In this document: one piece after another, positions 46,077 through 57,100 of the stretch
Numbering within the stretch: position 1 is the stretch's first letter
Layout: every line of letters begins with the position of its first letter
From: Chlorella sorokiniana
Taxonomy: Eukaryota; Chlorophyta; Trebouxiophyceae; Chlorellales; Chlorellaceae
Direction of reading: 5' to 3'
Length of the DNA stretch: 64,000 nt
Assembly (NCBI GenBank): GCA_025917655.1
Contig: CP084619.1
Coordinates: 3,825,001-3,889,000 of the forward strand
Made by a program: the position numbers and the translations under genes
The notes under the pieces: model-generated
What the model saw: only the letters and a program-made list of their open reading frames with translations
Databases searched by the model: none
What the model was told of the DNA's origin: nothing

Positions 46077-49000
46077 CTACTTCTTGCCCTGCTGCTGCCG
46101 CTTAGCGTCGCGCTCCGCTTGCCGCCGTGCCTCCTCCGCCTCCTGCTCGTCCATCTCAGCCGCAATCTCGCGCATCAGCTCGTTTTTGTAATCCTGCACG
46201 CAGGAAGGGTGCACACGCGCAGCGCAGCATCGTACCGCAGGCCCTGGGCGACACGCACCGCCTGAACCCTGAGTTCTGCCAGACCAGGGAAGCTGGGCTG
46301 ATGGCTAATGAACGCAACATCAGAGGGCCAGGGTGTGCCTGACATAATCAAGCCGCCAGGCAGCTGTGAGACGAGACGATCAAGGGCAGCCCAGCCTGGG
46401 TGCCCGCCGCCGCCCACCTCAAAGTCGCCATCCCAGGGGGTGACCTCGCCATCCTCCACAATCCACACCTCCGCTGCCTCTGCAACGTCCGGCCCAGGCA
46501 CACACACCGGCTCAGGTTGCGGCGCATTGCATGCTGGCGACACTGCATGAGAAGCGCCCCGTCGGCGGCCGCCCTCGATGTCAGTCGGCGAGGCGGGTGA
46601 TTGCCCACCTGCGTCGTCGCACACGCGAGAGAGCAGGCGTGCGTCGTGCGAGATGATGACCACGCCGCCCTCAAACTCCTCCAGCGCGTCCGCCAACGCG
46701 TCGATAGACTGCAGGTGGGCAGCCGGATGGGGTTGAGGCGGGCAGCCGGGTGGGGTATGGGGCCCCCAGCTGTGCTGGGCAGGCCAGCCAGCCGGAGGCG
46801 TGCGGTGCGTTCTGGGCAGGAGCAGCGCAGCGCGGCGCGGCGTGCCTGCATGTCCAGGTGGTTGGTGGGCTCGTCCAGCAGCAGGATGTGGGGGTTGGAC
46901 AGCGCGATGGCCGTGAACACCACGCGCGCCTTCTGCCCCCGACAGCTTCACAATCGGCTGCAGGTGGTGGTGGCCCGACAGGCCAAAGCGGCCCAGCATG
47001 GCACGCATCTCCGTCGCCTTGAGGCCTGCGCGGGCAGAGAGGGGGTGAGGCATCCGAGTGAGCGACCCACATGGCAGGCAGCCCCTGCCGCCTTTGCGGT
47101 ATGCAGAAGGATCTCAGGCGCCTGGCTCTGCACCGCAGACCTACAGCCCCGGCTCACCCGACTCTGGGAAACGTGCCAGCAGGTAGTCCACGGGCGTTTC
47201 GTCCATTCGGAGCGCGTCCACAAAGTGCTGAGCGTAGCGCCCCACCCGCAGCTTGTGGCTGCGCCGCTGCTCGCCCTCGGTGGGTGTCAGGTCGCCGGCC
47301 AGCAGGTTCATCAGCGTGGATTTGCCTGAGGGGGAGGGAGGGGGAGGGGCACATGCTGGGCAGCTGCAGCGGAGGCAGGCGTTGCCGGGGGAAGGGGGCA
47401 GCGCAGAGGGCGTGGCATGGGGTGCGGCGGCTGCACCACACGCACCCGCCCCGTTGGGCCCCACAATCGCCACGCGGCTGCCCATATCGATGCCGATGTT
47501 CATGTTCTTCATGCCAAAGTCGTCGCGGCCGGGGTATTTGAAGCTGCGGGGCGGGGAAGCAAGGGGGCGGTGTGTGGTGGGGGGGGGGGGGGGCATGGGT
47601 CAGCAGGAGCGACATGTGTGAAGAAGCCAGGTAGATACGCTCTTCAGGCCCGGCTCTATGGGCACACAGCGCCAGCGGCCCATCCGCAACATCCGCCCGT
47701 GGGTCCGGGCCTTTGGCTGGTGGCGGCAGCAGCAGCAGCAGCGCGCCCACTTTGCGTCGATGAGCTGCAGCAGCGGCGGCGGCAGCTCCGTTGGCTCCGG
47801 GAACTCAAAGTGCACGGTGTAGTCGTTCCACTGGCGCGGCGCCTCGCCCACCACCGCCTCGCCGCCGCCCGCGCCGCCGCCGCCCTGCTGCTTGGCCTTC
47901 TGCTTGGCCTTGTGCTTGGCGCCCTTCTCCACCTTGTCGGCCGCCGCCTTGGAGCCGCTCTTCTTGGCCGCCCGCAGCTGCTTCTGGTACTTCTCAAACT
48001 CCTTGTTCACCTCGCGCCGCCGCTGCTCGTACATCTCCTCAAACTGCAAGGGTTGGTGGGGGCGGTGGGGGATGGCGGATGTGGGCGCGGGGCATAGCCA
48101 GGGGCCCAGGACAGGCCGCGTGCAGACGGCTTGCATGGGTGCCGACCACGGCGGCCATCGGCAGTGCCACATCACCAGTGCCGCGTGGCTCAACCACATC
48201 AGACAAGGAGGTTCAAGCTGCATCGCGTGCCCTGCCCGGCCAGCCGACGCAGCCGCCCCCTGGGGCCTGCCTGCGCAAAGTTGCCGCGGTAGTAGTGCAG
48301 GCGCTCGTCGTGCAGGTGGATGATGTCGGTGGTGACGGAGTTGAGGAACTCGCGGTCGTGGGACACCACAATCAGAGTCTTCTTCCACCTACGGCCACAG
48401 CGCGGGGGCGAGGCAGCAGGTGGAGGGGGCCAGGGTTGCTCAGAGCAGGGCAGGCGCGGGTGGGCTAAGCGGCCCCCGCGGGAGGACCGCACAAAGAGCT
48501 GCGCAAGCGGCGACAGGGCCGCTGCGGCTCCCCAATTGGCCCTGGCTTCCCTGCTCCAGCCCTGTAATCACGCCCTTTCCGAACGCCCCATGCACGCAGC
48601 CGCCCGCCCGCCTGCCCGTACCCACCGCGTGAGGTACTCCTCCAGCCACAGCACTGCCCTGAGGTCCAGATGGTTGGTGGGCTCGTCCAGCAGCAGCACC
48701 GTGGGCTGGATGTAGAGCGCGCGCGCCAGCGAGATGCGCATGCGCCACCCGCCGCTGAAGTCTTGCGTGGCGCGGCGCTGCGGCGGGAGCGGGTGGGGCA
48801 GAGGGTGTGCGCGTGTGTGGGGGGGGGGGGGGGGTGGGGGGGCAATCAGCATGCCAGTAGGCCAGGCCAGCAGCCGCTCTCCCCAGCAGTGCAGCACCGG
48901 CAGCTGTCTCCCACACCAGGCCGTGCAGTGCCGGCAGCTGCCCCACATCAGGCAGTGTAGTGCCGGCAGCTGCCCCACACCAGGCAGCGCCCACCTGCAT

Positions 49001-51176
49001 CGCCTCCGTGAAGCCGAGGCCGTGCAGGATCTTGGAGGCGCGGCTCTCCGCGCTGGCCGCCCCAATCTCCGCCATGCGCTCGTAAATCTCGGTCAGCCGC
49101 GCCGCCAGGTCGCCGTCGTCCTCCCCGCCGTCTGCCGCCGCAGCTGGTGCCGCCGCCGCGGGCTGCTCCCCGCCGCCCGCTGCGCCGTCGCCGTTCAAGT
49201 CCAGGTGGCCCAGCTTCCTGTTTTTCGTAAGGGAGAAGGGAGGGGTGCATCAGCAGGGATGGGTTATGTGTGAAGCCGCCTGAGCCAGTGTGCCTCCCAA
49301 TTTGCAAGAATGAGCCCTGTTCAGCGCACGGCGCAGCCAGCAGCAGCACGCCACTAAGGCGCAGCACGCTCTTGTTTGCACCAGGTGTGCCACACACCCG
49401 TGCCCATCGCCAGTCGCTCCCCACACCACTCGCAATGACCACACCACCATTCACACCCCTCCAGTAGCAGCAGCGGCAGCGCCGGCCACGGCAGCAGGCT
49501 CAGCGGCGGCGGCAAGCTCGGCGTGCGCAGCGGTGCACCTGTTGATCTCCGCCTCCTCCTCCCGCAGCTCCAGCAGCTCCACGTCGGCGGCCACCACCGC
49601 CTCCAGCGCGCTCTTCTCGGTGCCCACAATCTCCTGCTCCACCAGCAGCACGTCCAGCGAGTCGGGCACGGGCACCTGACGCCGCGCGATCATGCGCAGC
49701 AGCGTGGACTTGCCCTTGCCGTTGGGGCCCACCAGGCCGTAGCGCCGCCCCGCCGCAATCGTCAGCGTCGTGTTCTCAAGCAGCACCTTGCCCTTGGCGC
49801 GGATGGTCAGGTTGTGCACCTGTGAGGCAGGGGCGCGGTTGGTGGGCAGGGTCGGCAGCCTGGGGCGGCAGAAGATGCTCTATTCGGGGCATGGGAGGCT
49901 GGCAGGCATGGGCTGCAGCCGGTGCACGATGCTGCAGCGGGGAGAGGGCGCGGCGGACGCTGCTGCAGGGCAAACAGTCGCAGCACCCATCCTTTCACGC
50001 CCCCAAGAACCCCTCCTCCCCCCCCCCCCCACCCCCACCCCCACACACACACGCACACACACACGCACACCTTGATGTCTGTGGCGGACAGGGTGGATGC
50101 AGCCGCGTCCTCCGCCCCCTGGTTCTCGTACGACACGTCAAACACGTTGTCGTCGCCCCGCAGCGCCGCCGCCTTGGCCTGCGCAGCCTTCTCCGCGGCC
50201 TTGCGCTCGCGGTCGGCAATCTTGCGGATCTCCTTGCCCGTCTGCGCCGCAAGGGGAAGGAGGGTATAGGAAGGGGGCGGTCATGGGGCAGCGGGGTTGG
50301 TGGAGGTGGCTAGGCACTGCAGGGCAGGCTGGCCAGAGCACATCCCGACAGGCAGGCTTTGCTGCCAGCCGACGTTGGGGAGGCTTGCAGCAGGCCACAG
50401 GGGGTGCTGCTGCCCCAGGACCCCCAGCACGCACCGCCTGCTTAATTTGTGGCACCGATTCATCCTCCAGCATGCCGCGGCGGCGGTCCACCTCGCCATC
50501 CGACTCTGACTCCGACGACGGCAGGTCCAGGCCCGCCAGGTAGTCGTTGGGGTCGCTCTGCGGCTGCGGCTGCGGCGGGCGGCGCGGCGCGGGCCGCGCA
50601 GGGGCCGCCGCCGCGCCGTTGCCCACCGACTTCTTCTCCTTGGCGGCTACCAGTTTGTCGGTGGCGCCCTTCTTGTCCTTCTTGTCGCCTGCGGCAGTTG
50701 CGAGCGGTTGGGGGAAGCTCGGGTCGCGCTGGTGCACTGCTGGCACCAAGACCTCGGCTGCAACTGCGTCTTGTAGTCTGCCTCTGTGGACAGCGCAGCA
50801 GCATCTGGCTGCTTGTGGCACGGGCTGAAGTACACGAGCCACAATGCATCCAGCTTGGACTAATCTACCCCTCAGTCAGCGCACCCTTGTCCTTCTTGTC
50901 ACTTTTGTCCTTCTTGTCCTTCACCTCGGACTTGTCTTTCTTCTCCTTCTTCTCGCTCTTGTCCTTCTTCTCCTGTGGACAAGCGACACCTCGTCAGTCG
51001 TCGGTCGCGGGCGCCGCGGCAGCTGCCGCCAGGCATTGGTGCCAGAGCCCTGCATGCGACCGCATGTGCCGCAGCTCCTGGTTTCAAGCTTCTGATCAGG
51101 ATCACACCTTTTCGGGCTTCTCCTTCTTGTCCTTGCCGCTGCTGGACTTCGCCTTTTTCTCCTCGGAGGGCGCCAT
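46077..51176 (-). CDS. ABCF4: ABCF-family ATPase, GCN20/ABCF4 type
   Basis: A soluble twin-cassette ABC protein of translation. GCN20-type members bind ribosomes and GCN1 and feed the GCN2 stress pathway. It opens [20 protein letters not shown]; a long Lys/Asp/Glu-rich region follows, then [10 protein letters not shown]. First cassette: [18 protein letters not shown] (Walker A), [34 protein letters not shown] (signature), [20 protein letters not shown] (Walker B) and [15 protein letters not shown]. The linker has [20 protein letters not shown]. Second cassette: [28 protein letters not shown] (split by an intron), [33 protein letters not shown] and [16 protein letters not shown]. It ends in a coiled tail [17 protein letters not shown]. 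Wording matches plant ABCF4 nearly throughout. The intron after GNFAQ (about 48269) has a GC donor. The second LSGG signature is interrupted by one lost base near 46936. Confidence 0.93.
48818..48841. repeat. Poly-G run in an ABCF4 intron
   Basis: More than twenty Gs broken by one T, preceded by TGTGTG, in the intron before the [11 protein letters not shown] exon. Runs like this are hard to sequence and their exact length here is doubtful. Confidence 0.8.
50011..50072. repeat. Poly-C and CA microsatellite in an ABCF4 intron
   Basis: A C-run followed by ACACAC units, directly next to the splice donor of the exon ending STLSATDIK. On the transcribed strand this is a GTGTGT tract followed by poly-G. 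Confidence 0.8.
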
Positions 51177-51558
51177 TGCGAGTGAACTCCTTGCTGTCAC
51201 TCGGTCTACTCAATGAAGACGCTGCTGATGCAGCGTGGAGCCCCGAAAGACCGACTGGGCGGCGTATATTATTCTGCCCAAGCCGGCGGCGCGCTAGGTG
51301 CCTCGCTGTATTTAGATTAATGCTAAATGTCGATGGAACGACAGTACAATCAATAGGCGGCCTCGCACAGCACAGCCGACAAGTGGCTGAGGGGCCGCAC
51401 GGCACAGCACGTTGACAAAGAGTTTCCTTCTCAATCACCCTGTCCGTCTCATTGCTGTTGCGATCGTCAGAAAGGCTGCTAAGTGCCCCTTCCTCACTGC
51501 CCAGCCTGCGAGTTTTGATAAGCCTTCTCTCGCTCGTTTCTTTTTGCAAGCATCCTAG
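51177..51558. promoter_or_regulatory. Bidirectional promoter region, ABCF4 and LarB-like genes
   Basis: The genes diverge across 382 bases. An AT-richer centre (51295-51345, including TATTTAGATTAATGC) may hold core promoter elements. None can be assigned firmly. Confidence 0.4.
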
Positions 51559-53056
51559 ATGTCACAGGCCATGCTCTTCAATGCTTATCGAGCATCTGCC
51601 CGGCCGGCCGCGGCGGTCGCCAGCCGCCAAGGGCGTGCCCCCGGCCTTAGCCCTCGGCTTAGGGTCGTCAAGGCTGCCGCAGGTGAGCCCACAACGTCGG
51701 CGAAGCCGCTGCGAGTATTAAGAAGGCCGCCAGCCAATCAGGCGTGCGTCCGCCGCCCTTGTAACCTTCCAAGGCAGACGGCGGCGCTTTGAAGGGCGCT
51801 CGTGGCGCGCCCCTGCCGCACCGCTGGTGGCACCCTTGAACCTGGGCGCCTCCCGCCCCGCTGCTTGCAGCCACCAACGGCAACGGCACGAGCGCGCCCT
51901 CGGCGCCCGTGGACCCCAGCTGCTGGAGCTGCTGCAGAGCGTGGCCAACGGCGTGCTGACGGCGGGCGACGCGTCGGTGCAGCTGAGCGGGCTGGTCAGC
52001 CAGGGGCACGGCGCGCCCGCCGAGGCCGCGGTCGGCAGGGCGGAGTTCCCCGAGGTGGTGTGGGGCGAGCACAAGACCGCCGGGCAGCTGCTGGGGCGCT
52101 GCACCGCATCGCGGAGCGGCAGGGCATGGCCGCCGCCACGCGCGTGCCTGCCGCCGTCGCCGCCGAGGTGCTGGCGGCCGACGGGGCGGTGACGTACAAC
52201 GACGCCGCGCACATGCTGGTGCTCAAGAGCGCCACCACCAAGCAGGCCAAGCTGCCCGGCAGCGTGGCGCTGATCTGCGCGGGCACCGCGGACGCTGGGG
52301 TGGTGGAGGAGTGCCGCGTCATGCTGGCGGCGGCTGGCTGCTACGCCTTCAAGCTAGCAGAGTCGGGCGTCATGGGCATGCACAGGTGGGCGCGGCGGAG
52401 CCGCGGGAGCAGGGTGGGGAGGGTGCCGACGAGCGGCAGCGCCGGATGGCTGGAGGCGTGCTGCCCTGCATTCTGGCGGCGGCAGCTGCTGGCTTCCCTG
52501 CCTGCCGGCCTGCTGCCTCCTCGTGTGCGCTCAGCGGACCGCTTACTGCCCCGCTTGCAACGAGTGCAGGATTGTGCAGAATCTGGACGCCGTGAAGGCC
52601 GCCGATGTCGTCATCTGCATCACTGGCATGGACGGCGGCCTCGCCTCTGTGGTGGCCGGCATGGTGGAGGTCCCCGTCATCGCCCTGCCCACCAGCACCG
52701 GTGAGTAGCCCAGCTGGCCTGGCACCGACTGCCTTTCCATCTCCCTCAGCAAGTGCCTTGGCTCGGCCCAACTGCTGGCCCGCTGGCCAACAGGAGCCAT
52801 GTTTGCAGCAAGCTGTGGATCACCGCCCCGGCCCCGCCTTTCTGGTTTCGTCCGCCCTGAACCCTGCTCGCCTTCTTCCTCCTGCCGCAGGCTACGGCGC
52901 GTCCTTCAGCGGCGTGGCGCCTATGCTGGCCGCCCTCAACTCCTCCGCCCCGGCGTCACCGTCGTCAACATTGACTCGGGCTTTGGTGCCTCCATGGCGG
53001 CCTGGCGCATACTGAAGAACGCGTCGCGCATCAGACAGGCAACCGCTAAGCCTTGA
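51559..53056 (+). CDS. larB: LarB/AIR-carboxylase-like protein, probably plastid
   Basis: Four exons (51559-51682, 51871-52385, 52570-52700, 52891-53056) give exactly 312 residues once three lost bases are allowed (near 51914, 52095 and 52955). Exon 1 is an Ala/Arg/Ser-rich presequence (MSQAMLFNAYRASARPAAAV), so an organelle, likely the plastid, is inferred. The rest follows LarB: LLQSVANGVLTAGDASVQLS, EFPEVVWGEHKTAGQL, ALICAGTADAGVVEECRVML, VVICITGMDGGLASVVAGMV, VPVIALPTSTGYGASFSGVA, then VTVVNIDSGFGASMAAWRIL. Bacterial LarB carboxylates and hydrolyses NaAD to begin the nickel-pincer nucleotide cofactor used by lactate racemase. It is related to PurE (AIR carboxylase), but the EVVxGExKT and GYGASF wording is LarB-type. 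Whether the alga makes this cofactor is unknown; no other lar gene is in the window. Confidence 0.88.
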
Positions 53057-54135
53057 TACCCTGGTTTTCCTGCTGCTGGCGGGCCTTGTGCCTGGCTTTT
53101 CGGCGGCACTGTATGCCCCCACGAGGCTGACGTGCCGGCCAAGTGCAAGTTTCACCGCTACCGCCTCGCCCAGTCCTGCACGCCACATGCCTGCCCGAGG
53201 CAGGACACGGTTTTGCATATCGCACCAATCCCTTCTTTCATTGATTGTTATAGCACCTGGGGATGGCGGCTGCGGCGCACGTGCCGCCGCTAGCAAGCCC
53301 ACACACCTACACCCGCATTTCGCTTTTGCCCCCCGCTTGCTTGTATCACTAGCGCTTTGCTGCACTTGCTTCTCACCCTGCAATCCTTCATCACTCGACA
53401 CTAGCTATTGACAAAGGTTGCTCCAATGCCTCCTGCTCCTCCTTTTGGGTCCATGAAAGCTGCTTCCTGTCTGTGGGAGATTAGCATCACCTCTGGAGCA
53501 CATCAGTTGTTAGACTTCCCTGAGGGCCTGTTAGAACTTGCTTTCTGCGCTGGCCGAGCTGCTCAGCTGTTTTGTCGATAAGTTTGCTTTAATGCATCAA
53601 TGTTTCGCATGCGGCCCAGCAGCCCCAGCACGTCGACGTCACAGAGGTGGGGGTTGCCAGCAAGGCACAGGGAACACGGGCGGCGGAGGCCCAGCAACGG
53701 CTCCAGGCTGATGCACAGCACCTGCCTAGCGATGAATTAAAGTAAAACTGATCTTGATGACAGTGAAACCAATGCACGAGAGAAACAATGCGCGATTGAG
53801 GACGCCTGGGGACCTCAGGTGGCGCTGCGATGCATGGCGCATGCCACTGTCACAGTGCTCCAGGCAGATTCAAGGCTGAATCCTGCAGTTTCAAAATTTA
53901 TAATGCTTCAGTGGTATGTCATCAGTGTTTGAGTATTGAAATCGCCCACAGCATGGCCTACTCATGGCCCACAGGCTCTTGGCGGCAGTGCACGCTCAGC
54001 GTCTTCAGCATGAATGGGAACCTGTCACTCTCAGCCCCAAATGCGGCAACCACCGGCGCGCACATTCATTCAAGGCGCTGTGCATAATGTGAAGTGGCTC
54101 TCGCTTGTTCCTAGACAGTCCAGCGCTAAGCGGCC
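53057..54135. other. Intergenic region with one orphan coding-like exon
   Basis: About 1.1 kb between two plus-strand genes. Apart from the LRR-like exon listed next, I see no conserved coding sequence. The part from 53870 to 53950 is AT-rich. The CPA1 promoter should lie at the right-hand end. Confidence 0.5.
53563..53721 (-). pseudogene. Orphan LRR-cap-like exon
   Basis: On the minus strand an acceptor (GGCAG) at 53722 is followed by 52 codons and a TGA. It reads VLCISLEPLLGLRRPCSLCL, AGNPHLCDVDVLGLLG, and RMRNIDALKQ. The L..L.L.GNP...D...LG.L...R.IDAL pattern is that of the last repeat and cap of a leucine-rich-repeat protein. No upstream exon or start could be found within the 400 bases above it. 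It may be a relic of a lost gene or the last exon of a gene I could not read. Confidence 0.35.
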
Positions 54136-57100
54136 ATGGAGAGCCCTGCCCCCAACCTCAACCGGAGGAGACTTATGCTGAGCAGACTCAAGAAACCTAT
54201 GCCGCGCAAGAACCGATCTACTTCGTGATTGCTGCCTTCCTCATAGCTCTCGCAACAAGCACCGCTGCAGGCGCCTGGCCGCGACGCATGCCGGCCCTGC
54301 CGGTGCCTTTCACAGGTTTGCAAGTTTTGCTGCAAGCCTTCAATGGCATTGCTTCTTCATGCACCTTAAATCTGTTGTTTGGATCGCCTCGCTTGTCCCT
54401 CGTATCAAAACATCGCAACCCCAACCCTCCAGGGCTGATGTTCGTGTGGGGGCATTGGTGGGGCTCTTGAATGCCAGCGGCGCAACCGTGAGCCACATGC
54501 ACGGCGGCATTGAGGCCTGGACCAACATGGATCCAGACCTCATTTTCTCAGTGAGCTGCGGGAGCTGCCGACATGCCTGGCAACAGCAGCGCTTGTCTGT
54601 GACTCGCCGGTGCCACAGCTGGCCCAGTCAGGCGCCTGCGTTCACATGCTCGCCCCCCCCAACAAGCACACATAATTTAGTCTACCCTCCCTTCACAGGT
54701 TTTCCTGCCCATCCTGGTGTTTGGGTCGGCGCTGAGTATGCAGTGGCACAGGCTGAAGCGGCTGTGGACGGACGTGGCCCTGCTGGCCATCGTCGGCACG
54801 CTTTACAACGCAGCCCTCATCACTGTTGTGGCCAGGTGGGCGCGGGGCTGCAGCCAAACACTGGTACCAGATTTCAGGCATGCTTTCTTGGTGAGGACAT
54901 GATGGGGAGATGGATTTACAGGCAACCGTGGTGGTGCCACTAGGGTAGGGGCGGGTGTGTGTGTGTGGGGTGGGGTGATGGGGGGGGCAACAAAAACTGG
55001 AGGACATCTAGGACCCGATGCCTTTGCCCAGCCTCGCCATGCAGATGGGTGCTGCCGTACAGTTGGAGCTGGAGCCAGGCCGCCCTCTTTGGCGCCATCA
55101 CCAGCGCAATAGACCCCATAGCCGTGGTGGCCCTCATCAAGTCGGTGGGCGCCTCCGCCACCCTGGGTGGGTGGGTGGGTGGGTGGGTGAGGGAGGGGGC
55201 GGATGCAGGGGGCAGGGGCTTGCAAGCGGAGTCGCTCGCATGCCTGGCCATGCAAAGAGCCCCCGCCCCCCCACACATATACACACACTCACACTCTTAC
55301 CATTCCCGGCCCTCAACTCCCATCCTCTGACAGGCACCGTGATAGAAGGGGAGAGCCTGCTTAATGACGGCGTGGCCTATGTCCTCTTTGAGCTGTTCAG
55401 GGTGGGCAGAGGGGGTTGACCCAGGAGCATGCCCTCGGCGACCTCCCCTTGCGCTGCCTGTTTGAGTGCGGTGAAGCCCAGGGAGCAAGCAGATGATGAG
55501 CTCACTCCTGAGGCTTCTTTCTGCTCGGCATTTCTCTGACTACTGCCCACAGCGATGGCAAGCTGGAGAGGAGCTTACGGCCGGACGAGTGGTGTCCTTC
55601 ACATGTCAGGCCCGTTGTGCTGCCTTTGGCCGCAGCTTATGCGTCCGCTGCCTGCTACATGCGGGCAGAGCAGCTTGCACGAGGAAGCGCCCCACCCCTC
55701 CCTCCCCGCCACCCCCTCCCCGCCACCCACCCATCCACTCACCCATCATCACCATCCGCCGCTGACCTTGGAAACCCTGCAGGCGGCGCTGGGCGGCGCA
55801 GGCCTGGGGCTGGCGTTTGGCGTGGGCTGCACCGCCTGGCTGCTGCTGCTGTTTGAGGAGCCGGTGGCTGAGACGTGGGTGCTGCTGGTCACATCCCTAT
55901 CCTGCTTCCTGGTCTCAGACCAGGTGAGCCTGGCCCGGCAGCAGGGCTGCCCCGTTGCGCTCACTTACTGCCTGCCTGCTGGGGCTGCAAGCTGGGCATG
56001 CTCCGTCTCACTACGTTTGGCGTCATGCTGGGTGCCAGACAGTGAGGTGCTTGTCGAGCAGCACCTGGCCGACCTGCCCTGGGGTCGGAGGCGCTGAGGC
56101 TTGCCGGGAGGGGGTGTCCCTGTCGCAGGTCCTGGACACCTCGGGGATCCTGGCCCTCACCTTCTGCGGCCTGCTGCTGTCGGCGCGCGGCATGAGCCAC
56201 GTCAGCGCGGGCGCCAAGCAGCACGTCGACTTCTTTTGGTGGGCCTGCGGAGGCTGGGCGGCACACAGCCCCTGGACATGAACTGGCGCTGCTGCCGTTC
56301 CTCCCAAGCCTCCCTGCCCGCACGCCGTGCCCTGCGCAGGGAGTGGGCGGAGTGGACCGCCAACACGCTCATCTTCTTTCTGTCGGGGCCATCATCGCCG
56401 CCGAAACCTACGAGGCCTCCCCCTCGGTGCTGCGCCCCGTGGACTGGGCCTGGAGCGTGCTGCTGTGGCTGCTCCTCATCGCCATCCGCGCCAGCGTGGC
56501 CCTGCTCTTCTTCCCTGTCCTCAGCCGCGTGGGGTGAGCCGCACGCGCCGCCTGGGCTGCCTCCCGCCTGCCGCTCGCCGGTGCTGCCAGGAACCCTTCC
56601 AACTAGTGTCTTCGGTGCTGCCCGCAGGTACGGCCTGACCGCCAGGGACGCCGTCATGCTGACCTGGGCTGGCCTGCGGGGGTCTGTGGGCCTGGTGCTG
56701 GCATTCTCAGTGCTGAACAGCCCAGGCAAGGCCCTCTGCCTGGCTGCGAGTGGCGTGGACCGGCATGGGGAGGCGGAAAGTTTGCTTGGTGGCACGCGCT
56801 TGCAGCACACATGCCAGGCTGACCTGGGAGCATGACCCCCTTCCCGCCTCCCCCTCTTTCCCCCGCACCCAGAGCTGGGTCCCCTTCAGTACCGCACCCT
56901 CGTCTTCTTCCACATGGCGTTCCAGTCAGGCGTCACGCTGCTGGTGCAGGGCACCACCACGGCGCCCCTGCTGCGCCTGCTGGGCTTCCTCCAGCTGCAG
57001 CCCACGCAGGAGGACGCCATGCGGCACGCCGCCGCCGCCGTGGAGGAGTGTGGCAAGCCGGCGCAGGGTGGGAGGGGCGGGGCGCGAGGGAGGGAGGTTT

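Noticed and set aside
48818-48841. Poly-G run as telomere-like or G-quadruplex control element
   Set aside because: It lies inside an ABCF4 intron, is not a telomeric repeat, and its length is likely misread.
51559-53056. PurE (AIR carboxylase of purine synthesis)
   Set aside because: The N-terminal half with EFPEVVWGEHKT and the end VNIDSGFGA are LarB-type and absent from PurE.
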